NCBI GenBank assembly: GCA_963799045.1
Contig: CAWCVN010000005.1
Coordinates: 620,001 to 684,000, forward strand
DNA: 64,000 nucleotides
Source: DASRSS01 sp963799045
GTDB lineage: Bacteria; Actinomycetota; Actinomycetes; Mycobacteriales; Jatrophihabitantaceae
Direction: 5' to 3'
The position numbers and the translations under genes were made by a program. The stretch's first letter is position 1. Each line of letters starts with the position of its first letter. Below, piece after piece: positions 44,201 to 51,525 of this stretch. Below the pieces are notes generated by a model. The model did no database searches and was not told the origin of the DNA. It saw nothing but the letters and a program-made list of their open reading frames with translations.

Positions 44201-44497
44201 TTCGCGACTGCTTCCCGTCGTCAGCTGGAGCGACGCCGATCCCTTCGGGCACAGCCGGCCGCGGCTGACCGGGGAGTCGGGGTCACCTTCGATCTGCACG
44301 ACCGACTCGTCCTTGACGTAGACGTTCTGGCCGCAGCCGACGGCGCAGTACGGGCAGACGGACTTGACGACGCGGTCCGCGGTGGCAGTCCGGGGCTGGA
44401 GCTGCGAGGTCTGCCGGGATTTGGCCGCACCGTCGCGGCCGGTGCGGTCCGGACCGGTCAACTGCCGGATCACGGGCCAACGGCGCAGGCCGTTCAC
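41240..44497 (-). CDS. Formate dehydrogenase catalytic (alpha) subunit
   Basis: A 1085-residue molybdopterin (MGD) oxidoreductase. The N-terminal [4Fe-4S] cluster ligands are Cys48, Cys51 and Cys55 in CPYCAVGCG and Cys83 in LCPKG. The metal-ligand position normally held by selenocysteine is Cys186 in NQARVCHSSTVA, so this is the cysteine form. It oxidises formate to CO2. No twin-arginine signal is visible before KSVCPYC, suggesting a cytoplasmic active site. The GTG at 44497 overlaps the stop of the small upstream gene (GTGA). Residues after about 985 form the molydopterin-dinucleotide-binding C-terminal domain. Confidence 0.95.
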   Translation of the reverse strand: MNGLRRWPVIRQLTGPDRTGRDGAAKSRQTSQLQPRTATADRVVKSVCPYCAVGCGQNVYVKDESVVQIEGDPDSPVSRGRLCPKGSASLQLTTGSSREQYVLYRRPHGTDWERLDLDTAMHMVADRVIKSRREGWEWDAKGKRVRRTLGVASLGGATLDNEENYLIKKLLTALGIVQIENQARVCHSSTVAALGTSFGRGGSTTYLQDLQRSDCIVIEGSNFAEAHPVGFQWVMEAKRRGATVIHVDPRFSRTSALADLFVPLRAGTDIAWLGGLINYVLTNDKYFHDYVVNYTNAAVIVTDRFRDTEDLDGLFSGLNPRSRVYDSDTWQYDGAEIRAASGQRDQQYERITDGGRSVASSGHSHSFGSGGPAVRGNWRRDETLQDPRCVFQILKRHYSRYTPEMVERICGVSQDLFHQVAEAITENSGRDRTTAFAYAVGWTQHTVGVQYIRAAGILQLLLGNIGRPGGGVMALRGHASIQGSSDIPTLFDLLPGYIPMPHAHQHETLDEFVEADSPDRGFWADMRAYMVSLLKAYWGPAATPDNGFCFDYLPRITGSHSTYETVQAQIDGQCKGYFLFGENPAVGSANTKMQRLGMANLDWLVVRDFSLIESATWWKDGPEIDSGELRTEDIGTEVFFFPAAAHTEKSGSFTNTNRMLQWHHAAVAPSNDCRSDMWFVFHLGNIIRAKLAGSSDDMDRPVQDLTWDYPTEGEHAEPVAEAILAEINGWDADARPLSSYTELRDDGSTACGCWIYCGCYADGVNQTARRKPHVEQGVSALEWAWTWPANRHELYNRASADLEGKPWSERKKLIWWDEDQGKWVGDDVPDFESTKAPSYRPADDATGVAALSGIDPFIMQADGKGWLFAPAGLTDGPLPTHYEPQDSPFPNALYGQQRNPVRQVFSRKHNRYHPSGDDPGSEVFPYVLTTYRLTEHFTAGAMTRWQPYLAELQPELFCEVSPELAAERGLEHNGWATIVTARSAVEARVMVTSRMKPLRVQGRTVHQIGMPYHWGPNGLATGDAMNELSSISLDPNVHIQEVKALTVDIRPGRRPRGPELPRYVESYRQRAGIDENTGMEGVSAR

Positions 44498-44706
44498 GAC
44501 GCGTTCTCCCGGGTCGAGCGCATCTGCAGGTCGGCCTCGACGCGGCGCGCGATCCACGGCCGGACCGCCTCGTGCGTGGTCGGGTTCGCGTGCTGGCGGT
44601 GGACGAGGTGCTGGGTCGACTCGGTGTTCCGCGCGTGGCTGCCGTCGGCCGCATAGCCGTGCGCGACCATGTAGTTCAGTCCTGGCGGAGTCGAGCGGTT
44701 CGACAT
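44494..44706 (-). CDS. Small protein between ctaD and formate dehydrogenase
   Basis: A 70-residue hydrophilic protein rich in His and Asn (LNYMVAHGYAADGSHARNTESTQHLVHRQ), without cysteines or membrane segments. GAGGAGG lies 7 nt before the ATG and overlaps the ctaD stop region, and its own stop overlaps the fdh alpha GTG. The tight fit shows it is a real gene of the operon. Function unknown; an assembly or regulatory role for the dehydrogenase is a guess. Confidence 0.7.
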   Translation of the reverse strand: MSNRSTPPGLNYMVAHGYAADGSHARNTESTQHLVHRQHANPTTHEAVRPWIARRVEADLQMRSTRENAS

Positions 44707-44716
44707 GTGCGCCTCC

Positions 44717-46447
44717 TCAGGTGAGTTCGCCGGTCTGGCCTTCGTAGACGGGGCCGTGGTGGACCTCGGCGCGCAGCTTGGGCAGCATCTGCGGGTAGTG
44801 GTACTCGAACGCGGGGCGATCTGACCGGATGCGCGGGATGGACAGGAAGTTGTGCCGCGGCGGCGGGGACGAGGTGGCCCACTCGAGCGAGTTGCCGAAG
44901 CCCCACGGGTCCTCCGCCCGCGTCACTTCGCCGTAGCGGTAGGACCGGTAGACGTTGTAGACGAACGGCAGCACCGACGCGCCGAGTACGAACGAGCCGA
45001 TCGTGGAGACCGTGTTCAGTGTCGTGAAGCCGTCGGTGGGCAGGTAGTTCGCATAGCGGCGCGGCATGCCCTCGGCGCCGAGCCAGTGCTGCACCAGGAA
45101 GGTCGCGTGGAAGCCGATGAAGGTCAGCCAGAAGTGCACCCGGCCCAGCCGCTCATCCATATACCTGCCGGTGAACTTCGGGAACCAGAAGTAGAAGCCG
45201 CCGTAGACCGCGAAGACGATCGTGCCGAACAGCACGTAGTGGAAGTGAGCGACCACGAAGTAGGTGTCCGACAGCTGGAAGTCCAGCGGTGGCGAGGCCA
45301 GGATGACGCCCGACAGCCCACCGAACAGGAAGGTGACCAGGAATCCCAGCGAGAACAGCATCGGTGTCTCGAACGTGACCGCCCCGCGCCACATGGCGCC
45401 GATCCAGTTGAAGAACTTGATGCCGGTCGGTACCGCGATGAGGAACGACATGACACTGAAGAACGGCAGCAGTACCGCGCCGGTCGTGAACATGTGGTGC
45501 GCCCACACCGTCATCGACAGGCCGGTGATGCTGAACGTCGCGATGACCATTCCCTTGTAGCCGAACACCGGCTTCCGGCTGAACACCGGGATGATCTCGG
45601 TGACCACGCCGAAGAACGGCAGCGCGACGATGTAGACCTCGGGGTGGCCGAAGAACCAGAACAGGTGCTGCCACAGCAGCGCTCCGCCGTTCTGCGCGTG
45701 GAAGACCTGCGAATGCAGGTGTCGATCGATCCACAGGACCGCGAGCGCGGACGTCAGGATCGGGAAGGCCAGCAGCACCAGGAGGCTGGTGGCGAGAATG
45801 TTCCAGGTGAAGATCGGCATCCGGAAGAAGGTCATGCCCGGGGCGCGCAGGCAGATGACCGTCGTGACCATGTTGACGGCGGCGAGGATCGTGCCGAGTC
45901 CGGAGATCATCAGGCCGATGATCCACAGGTCGGCGCCGACGCCCGGCGTGTTCTTGATGCCGTCCAGCGGCGCGTAGGCGAACCAGCCGAAGTCGGCAGC
46001 CCCGCCCGGCGTGAGGAAACCCGAGAGCACCATCAGGCCGCCGAAGAGGAACAGCCAGTAGCTGAAGGCGTTCAGCCGCGGGAAAGCGACGTCTGGCGCG
46101 CCGATCTGCAACGGCAGCACCAGGTTCGCGAAGGCGAAGACGTTCGGGGTGGCGAACAGCAGCAGCATCAGGGTGCCGTGCTCGGTGAACAGCTGGTTGT
46201 ACTGCTCCGGGGACAGGAACTGCATCCCCGGGCGGGCCAGCTCGGCGCGCATCAGCATCGCCATGACGCCGCCCGCGGCGAAGAACCCCAGCGAGGTGAT
46301 CATGTACATCCGGCCGATCACCTTGTGGTCGGTCGTCTGGAGCAGCTTCAGAAACCAGTTGCCGCGGTCGGTGCGCTGTACCGCAGGATGGTCGTATACG
46401 GGCGCTGGGCGATCATGGATCACGGGCCTGTTGCGAACGTCGGTCAT
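44717..46447 (-). CDS. ctaD: Cytochrome c oxidase subunit I (aa3 type)
   Basis: A 576-residue heme-copper oxidase subunit with 12 helices. The copper/heme-a3 region is FFGHPEVYIVALP (cross-linked His-Tyr and the channel glutamate). The CuB histidines are in WAHHMFTTG, and heme ligands are in FVVAHFHYVLFG and FTEHGTLMLLLF. GAPDVAFPRLN keeps the D-channel aspartate. It reduces oxygen and pumps protons. Start: ATG 46447 (MTDVRNRPVI). It heads a leftward operon with the fdh genes; subunits II and III are not nearby, so this may be an extra copy. Confidence 0.96.
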   Translation of the reverse strand: MTDVRNRPVIHDRPAPVYDHPAVQRTDRGNWFLKLLQTTDHKVIGRMYMITSLGFFAAGGVMAMLMRAELARPGMQFLSPEQYNQLFTEHGTLMLLLFATPNVFAFANLVLPLQIGAPDVAFPRLNAFSYWLFLFGGLMVLSGFLTPGGAADFGWFAYAPLDGIKNTPGVGADLWIIGLMISGLGTILAAVNMVTTVICLRAPGMTFFRMPIFTWNILATSLLVLLAFPILTSALAVLWIDRHLHSQVFHAQNGGALLWQHLFWFFGHPEVYIVALPFFGVVTEIIPVFSRKPVFGYKGMVIATFSITGLSMTVWAHHMFTTGAVLLPFFSVMSFLIAVPTGIKFFNWIGAMWRGAVTFETPMLFSLGFLVTFLFGGLSGVILASPPLDFQLSDTYFVVAHFHYVLFGTIVFAVYGGFYFWFPKFTGRYMDERLGRVHFWLTFIGFHATFLVQHWLGAEGMPRRYANYLPTDGFTTLNTVSTIGSFVLGASVLPFVYNVYRSYRYGEVTRAEDPWGFGNSLEWATSSPPPRHNFLSIPRIRSDRPAFEYHYPQMLPKLRAEVHHGPVYEGQTGELT

Positions 46448-46737
46448 GAGCGGCGGCGAGTCCCTGCAGTACGGCTCAAGGCAGCATCCTCTGAACGCGG
46501 CGCTGTGGTTCAGGCCGCGCGGCGTCGGTGCTGGGGTCCTACCCAATCGGGACGAGAAATCACGCGATCCACGAACCCGGCCGGGCGTCCCGCGCTGATC
46601 GAAGTAGCCCTGTGGTCGAATGGCGACCGCGGAGCTACTTTGATCACCTGCCCGACCCGGCCGCCGCCGCCCGACCCGGCCGCCCGGCTCGGTGGCGCCG
46701 GCGTGGCGCCGACGTTAGGTGGCGACCGGGCGTCGGG

Positions 46738-46743
46738 TAAGGA
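46738..46743 (+). promoter_or_regulatory. -10-like element of the MFS gene
   Basis: TAAGGA, 6 nt before the GTG at 46750. The 302-bp gap 46448-46749 must also hold the ctaD promoter; no further gene is seen there. Confidence 0.35.
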
Positions 46744-46749
46744 CTTGCC

Positions 46750-48132
46750 GTGCTTCGACGGCGGATCCAGCGAGAGGTCGCCGTCGTCCTCATTCTGTGC
46801 GACCTGGCGTTCTCCTTCCAACAGACCGCGATCGTTCCGGCCGTCAAGGACGTGCGGCAGGCTTTCGGCAGCCCACGGGAGTGGTCGGCGTGGTTGGTGA
46901 CCGTGTACCTGGTCGTGGCCGTCGTGGCCACCCCGGCGTTCGGGCGGCTGGGTGACCGCTACGGCCGTCGGCGGATGCTGTCGATCGGCCTCGGTGTCTT
47001 CCTGGTCGGCTGCCTCGGCGCGGCTGCGGCACCGAACATGGCTGTGCTGCTCCTGTGGCGCGCGGTGCAGGGCGTGGGTGGGTCGGTGTACCCGCTGACG
47101 CTGGCGCTGGGACGCGAGAAGCTGCCCCAAGGCCAGTTCCGCGGCGCGGTAGCGCTGTTCGCCGGCGCGTTCGGCGCGGGGACCGCGCTGGGATTCGTCT
47201 GTGGCGGGGCGCTGGCGCAGTACGCATCGTGGCGGCTCATCTTCGTCTGCGGAGCCGCCCTGGTGCTCGCCGCGCTCGTTGCGGTTCGCTCGGTCCTGCC
47301 CGAGCGCGGGCCGCGCACCGAGGGCGAGTTCGACTGGCCCGGCACCGCGCTGCTGAGCGTAGCCGTCGTCGCGGTGCTGGTGGCGCTCACGCTCGTCGCC
47401 CGGCACGGGTGGACCTCGCCGGCTGTGCTCACGCTGCTCGTCGTGTCGGTAGTCGTGACCGCCTGGTGGGTACGCGTCGAGCTCGGCCACCACGACCCCG
47501 TCGTGGACGTCCGCGCGGAATCCACCGGCGGCGCACTGCGGGCCAACACGAGCTCGTTCGCGCTCGGCTGGGCGCTGTTCAGCTCGTACCTGCTGCTTCC
47601 GCAGTTCGCCAGGGCGACCCACTCGAGCACCGGGTACGGCTTCGCGGTCAAGGCCTGGGGGGTCGGCCTGCTGCTTGTGCCGCTCGCCCTCGGGCAGACG
47701 ACCGGTTCGGTGGCCGCGGTCGCGGTCGCCCGGCGGATCGGGCGCCGCGTGACACCCGTCGCTGCGCAGTCGCTGGTCGCGGTGGGATTCGTGATCCTCG
47801 CAGCCGCGAGCCACGAGTTCACCGGCTTCCTCGCGGGAACCGCCCTGCTCGGGCTGGGGGTCGGCCTCGCGTTCCAGTCCAGCAGCGCGGTGGCGACGAG
47901 CGCCGTGGAGCCGGACGAGGCGGCCGCGTCCTCCGCCGATGTCAGCGCGGTGCGGCGCCTCGGCGGCGGCATCGGCGGCCAGGTCTGCATGCTCGTGCTC
48001 GCCTCGGCCTCGGTCGGCGCGACCACCCACCCGGCGGCGTGGACCTTCACGGTGAGCTTCGCGGTCGCCGCCGGCGTCTGCTTGCTCGGCGCCGCGGCGC
48101 TGGATCGCGAGCGGCGCCTGGCTCGTCGCTAG
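46750..48132 (+). CDS. Major facilitator superfamily transporter
   Basis: A 460-residue transporter with about 14 predicted helices. The MFS motif A is GRLGDRYGRRRM in the loop after helix 2 and motif C-like glycines lie in AGAFGAGTALGFVCGGALAQ, pointing to a drug:H+ antiporter (DHA2-like). The likely substrate class is hydrophobic drugs or metabolites; no more can be said. The GTG start gives MLRRRIQREVAVVLILCDLAF. It is divergent from ctaD. Confidence 0.87.
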   Translation: MLRRRIQREVAVVLILCDLAFSFQQTAIVPAVKDVRQAFGSPREWSAWLVTVYLVVAVVATPAFGRLGDRYGRRRMLSIGLGVFLVGCLGAAAAPNMAVLLLWRAVQGVGGSVYPLTLALGREKLPQGQFRGAVALFAGAFGAGTALGFVCGGALAQYASWRLIFVCGAALVLAALVAVRSVLPERGPRTEGEFDWPGTALLSVAVVAVLVALTLVARHGWTSPAVLTLLVVSVVVTAWWVRVELGHHDPVVDVRAESTGGALRANTSSFALGWALFSSYLLLPQFARATHSSTGYGFAVKAWGVGLLLVPLALGQTTGSVAAVAVARRIGRRVTPVAAQSLVAVGFVILAAASHEFTGFLAGTALLGLGVGLAFQSSSAVATSAVEPDEAAASSADVSAVRRLGGGIGGQVCMLVLASASVGATTHPAAWTFTVSFAVAAGVCLLGAAALDRERRLARR

Positions 48133-48240
48133 GTAGCACGGTGCTGCATGCCCGCCCCAGGAACGGGGTAGTCACCCAACGAGTGCGCCATCAGCTGCCA
48201 CGAGGAGGAGTCCGCATGCGCGAGCCGGGCCGTGCCGGCC

Positions 48241-49023
48241 ATGCCTGAGCTCCCCGACGTCGAGGGCTTCCGTCGCGCACTCGCCGGACGGCTGCCCGGC
48301 AGCCGTGTGCGCCACGTGCACGTGGCCGACCCCGCCATCCTGCGCAACACCTCGCCGCAGTCGCTGGGACGGCGGCTGTCGGGCCGCCGCTTCGAGACGC
48401 CACGCCGGCACGGCAAGTGGTTGATGCTGCCGGCCGGCGGGCCCACCGTTCTCGTTCACAGCGGGATGACCGGCCGCCCCTATTACGCGGACTCGTCGGA
48501 TGCGGCGTTGCCGCACGAGCGGCTGGTGATCGAGTTCGACGACGGCGCCTTGCGCTACAGCGACCAGCGCAAGCTGCGCGGAGTCTGGCTCGCCCCGGAC
48601 GACGACGCGATCGCCGGCATCACCGGTCCGCAGGGGCCGGACGCCCTGGGGCTGAAGCGCCCCCGTTTCGCCGACCTGCTACGAGGCCGGCGCGGCGGCC
48701 TCAAATCCGCCCTCACCGACCAGTCGCTGCTCGCCGGGCTCGGCAACCTGCTCGCCGACGAGATCTGCTGGCAGGCATGCCTGAACCCCGACCTGGCCGT
48801 GTCGGCGCTCGGTGACGGCGAGGTAGCGCGCCTGTACGGCGTGATGTGTCGGGTGCTGCACACGTCGGTGCGGCACCGGTGCGTGCCGGCGCTGCGTGGC
48901 TGGCTGACCTCCGTCCGCGACGGCGACTCGGCCGCCTGCCCGCGCTGCGGCACGAAGCTGCGGCGGGGCCGGATCAACGGGCGGGCGACCCGCTGGTGCC
49001 CGCGGTGTCAGCCGGCGTCCTGA
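48241..49023 (+). CDS. Fpg/Nei-family DNA glycosylase
   Basis: A 260-residue base-excision repair enzyme. The catalytic proline follows the initiator Met (MPELPDVEGF), a Lys57-like residue is in RRHGKWLML, the H2TH region is QSLLAGLGNLLADEICWQA, and the zinc finger is CPRCGTKLRRGRINGRATRWCPRC. It removes oxidised bases and cuts the backbone. The GTG at 48232 would bury the catalytic proline, so the ATG at 48241 is the start. Substrate preference (8-oxoG versus pyrimidines) is not clear. It follows the MFS gene by 108 bp. Confidence 0.92.
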   Translation: MPELPDVEGFRRALAGRLPGSRVRHVHVADPAILRNTSPQSLGRRLSGRRFETPRRHGKWLMLPAGGPTVLVHSGMTGRPYYADSSDAALPHERLVIEFDDGALRYSDQRKLRGVWLAPDDDAIAGITGPQGPDALGLKRPRFADLLRGRRGGLKSALTDQSLLAGLGNLLADEICWQACLNPDLAVSALGDGEVARLYGVMCRVLHTSVRHRCVPALRGWLTSVRDGDSAACPRCGTKLRRGRINGRATRWCPRCQPAS

Positions 49024-49403
49024 TCGTTGTTGCAGATCCGGAGCCCGTGCGTCCGCTGCGGGCGGTCCACCGTCCAGCGGCGGACGGCCGCGCGCACAGC
49101 GGGGCCCGGCGTGTCCAGGACCAGGCCGGGCAGCCGGAGGCTGCGGCGCCTGATCTCCGCCTCGAACAATGCCGCGACGACCTCGTCGGTGACGTCGTCG
49201 ACTCCCTCGGTCTGCACGTGGATCGGATTCGGTACGGCGTCGAGCGCGTCCAGCATCGTGCGGATCACCCCCGCCGAGCGCGGTCCGAGCCGGCCGGAGG
49301 TGATCACCGTCGCCGAGTCCGGCTCGAGGTCCAGATCGATCGTCGCGTCGTCGATCGTGGGTACGACGTCGCTCGCCCGAAACAGCGTGTGCACAGTCAC
49401 CAC
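49008..49403 (-). CDS. Hypothetical protein, possibly STAS-like
   Basis: About 131 residues with alternating strands and helices (ATIDLDLEPDSATVITSGRL, SAGVIRTMLDALDAV, PIHVQTEGVDDVTDEVVAALFEAEIRRRSLRL). The pattern is compatible with a STAS (anti-sigma antagonist) fold, but the conserved phosphorylated serine is not evident. The start is uncertain: GTG 49403, GTG 49400 or TTG 49436. Its 3' end overlaps the glycosylase gene tail by 16 bp in the opposite direction. No confident function. Confidence 0.55.
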   Translation of the reverse strand: MVTVHTLFRASDVVPTIDDATIDLDLEPDSATVITSGRLGPRSAGVIRTMLDALDAVPNPIHVQTEGVDDVTDEVVAALFEAEIRRRSLRLPGLVLDTPGPAVRAAVRRWTVDRPQRTHGLRICNNDQDAG

Positions 49404-49517
49404 CGTCAGTCCTGCGCCGACCGCCTGCGGCGCCAAGTTGCTGGCTGATTCAGCTCGTGATGGGTTACCCGCTCCCGGACGCTGAGCAAACAGCGGTACC
49501 GCGTGTTGCTCGACGGG

Positions 49518-49523
49518 AACACT
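49518..49523 (+). promoter_or_regulatory. -10-like element of the DNA ligase gene
   Basis: AACACT, 6 nt before the ATG at 49530. It has the same architecture as the other leaderless starts. Confidence 0.35.
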
Positions 49524-49529
49524 GCTCGC

Positions 49530-50498
49530 ATGGCCGACCTGCCCGCCCGCCTGAGCCCGATGCTCGCCATGCTCGGCTCGCTACCGGCTGACGGGGACGA
49601 CTGGACGTTCGAGATGAAATGGGACGGCGTCCGCGCGATCGCGCGGATCGACCACGCGGGGCTCAAAGCCATCTCGCGCAACGACAAGGACATGACCGCC
49701 AGCTATCCGGAGCTGACCGGACTGGCGGACGCGGTCGGGGGCACTCGCGTGCTGCTCGACGGCGAGATCGTCGCCTTCGACGATACGGGCCGGCCCAGCT
49801 TCTCCCGGCTGCAGCCGCGCATGCACGTCGGCTCGGCGCGGGACGCCGAGCGGCTGGCGGACAGCACGCCGGTGACCTACCTCGCCTTCGACCTGCTGCA
49901 CCTGGACGACCGGTCGCTGCTGGGTCTGCCCTATACGAAGCGGCGCGAGGCGCTTGCTGGGCTGGGGCTGGACGGGCCGGCGTGGCAGGCGCCGCCGGCG
50001 TTCCCGGGCACCGGTCAGGAGGCGATGCGGGTGAGCGCGGAGCGCGGCCTGGAAGGCGTCGTGGCGAAGCGGTCCGGGTCGCGGTACGCGCCTGGCCGCC
50101 GCTCGCGGGACTGGATCAAGGTCAAGCACGTCCGGACCCAGGAGGTCGTGATCGGCGGATGGACGCCCGGCAAGGGCCGGCGTTCGGGAACGTTGGGCGC
50201 GCTCCTGCTCGGCATTCCCGACGACGACGGCCTGCAGTACGTGGGCCAGGTCGGGACCGGCTTCACCGAGGATGCCCTGGACGAACTGCACCGTCGGATG
50301 AGGAGGCTGGCGCGCAAGACGCCGCCGTTCGCTACGGACGTGCCGAGGTCGGATGCGCGCGACGCCACCTGGGTCACCCCCAAGCTCGTCGGCGAGGTGG
50401 CGTTCTCGGAGTGGACCGGCGGCGACCGCCTCCGCCATCCGTCCTGGCGAGGTCTGCGCCCGGACAAGTCGGCCGACGAGGTCGTGCGGGAGAGCTGA
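49530..50498 (+). CDS. ATP-dependent DNA ligase (LigC / LigD ligase-domain type)
   Basis: A 322-residue ligase. The adenylated lysine is in FEMKWDGVRAI (KxDG). Motif III is VLLDGEIVAFD, motif IV is GLEGVVAKR and motif V is DWIKVKH; the OB-fold domain follows (VVIGGWTPGKGRRSGTLGALLLG). It is the free-standing ligase module without the polymerase or nuclease domains of full LigD, so it fits LigC-like backup repair or end joining. No Ku gene is seen in the window. The ATG at 49530 follows a -10-like hexamer. Confidence 0.9.
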   Translation: MADLPARLSPMLAMLGSLPADGDDWTFEMKWDGVRAIARIDHAGLKAISRNDKDMTASYPELTGLADAVGGTRVLLDGEIVAFDDTGRPSFSRLQPRMHVGSARDAERLADSTPVTYLAFDLLHLDDRSLLGLPYTKRREALAGLGLDGPAWQAPPAFPGTGQEAMRVSAERGLEGVVAKRSGSRYAPGRRSRDWIKVKHVRTQEVVIGGWTPGKGRRSGTLGALLLGIPDDDGLQYVGQVGTGFTEDALDELHRRMRRLARKTPPFATDVPRSDARDATWVTPKLVGEVAFSEWTGGDRLRHPSWRGLRPDKSADEVVRES

Positions 50499-50649
50499 GC
50501 CGCAGAGTGCTCAGCCCGTGCTCCACCACAGGTAGGCGGTCAGCCACGCCACCGCAAGATAGACAGAACCCACGGTGACACGGTGTCGGTGCGGTCGCCG
50601 GCGGGAAAGCTGCATCGACGACCACCGGCGTCTCGGCGAGAGGTGAGCA

Positions 50650-51525
50650 ATGACGAACGTGGGCAAGCAAGAGACCATCGCCTTCCTGGGCACCGGCATC
50701 ATGGGCTACCCCATGGCGCAGCGACTCCTACGGGCCGGCTTTAGCGTGTGCGCGTGGAACCGGAGCAGCGACAAAGCCGCCCCGCTCGCCGAGGACGGCG
50801 CGATCGTCGCGGACACAGCCGCGAACGCCGTGCACGATGCGTCCGTGGTGATCACGATGCTGACCGACGCCGACGCCGTAGCGCAGGTGATGAGCCCCGT
50901 CCTCGCGCAGCTGCCCGCGGACGCGGTGTGGATCCAGGCGAGCACGGTGGGCGACGAGGGAGCAGACCGGCTGGCCGCGCTGGCGGACGAGCACGGCGTC
51001 GAGTTTCTCGACGCGCCCGTCCTCGGAACGCGCAAGCCCGCCGAGGACGGCAAGTTGCGGGTGCTGGCCTCGGGCCCGCCGACGGTGATCGACCGGTGCA
51101 GGGCGATCTTCGATGCCTGGGGGACGGTGTTCACCGGCCTGGGCGCCGCCGGCCAGGGCAGCCGGCTCAAGCTCGCGGTCAACGAGTGGGTGCTGGCGCT
51201 CAACGACGCAACCGCGTCGTCGATCACGCTGGCCGAGCGTCTGGGGCTGCCCGGCCAGCTGTTCCTGGACGCGATCGAAGGGTCCGCGACCGACTCGCCG
51301 TACGCCCACCTGAAGGGCGCCGCGATGCTCGGTGGGGACACCCCGGTCAGCTTCACGATCGCGTCCGCGGCGAAGGACGCCGGGCTCATCGCCGACGCTG
51401 CGGCGCGTGCCGGTGCCGACGCCCGGCTGATTCGAGCGATCCTCGAGCACCTCCACGCGAGCGCCGACGCGGGTCGCTCCGGTGAGGACATGGCCGCCGT
51501 CGTGCACGCCCTGCGTGCGAACTGA
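50650..51525 (+). CDS. Beta-hydroxyacid dehydrogenase-like NAD(P) oxidoreductase
   Basis: A 291-residue protein of the 3-hydroxyisobutyrate dehydrogenase family. The NAD(P) fingerprint is IAFLGTGIMGYPMAQRLL. The substrate-binding segment is FLDAPVLGTRKPAEDGKL, differing from the usual DAPVSGG. The catalytic lysine is in SRLKLAVNEW. The C-terminal helical domain completes the dimer. The ATG has GAGAGGTGAG upstream. Substrate unknown; a glyoxylate or succinic-semialdehyde reductase is possible. The 151-bp gap before it shows no gene. Confidence 0.87.
   Translation: MTNVGKQETIAFLGTGIMGYPMAQRLLRAGFSVCAWNRSSDKAAPLAEDGAIVADTAANAVHDASVVITMLTDADAVAQVMSPVLAQLPADAVWIQASTVGDEGADRLAALADEHGVEFLDAPVLGTRKPAEDGKLRVLASGPPTVIDRCRAIFDAWGTVFTGLGAAGQGSRLKLAVNEWVLALNDATASSITLAERLGLPGQLFLDAIEGSATDSPYAHLKGAAMLGGDTPVSFTIASAAKDAGLIADAAARAGADARLIRAILEHLHASADAGRSGEDMAAVVHALRAN

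Noticed and set aside
44350..44497. Twin-arginine signal on formate dehydrogenase alpha
   Set aside because: The N-terminus contains LRRWPVIRQ, but there is no following hydrophobic stretch before the iron-sulfur motif, so export is unlikely.
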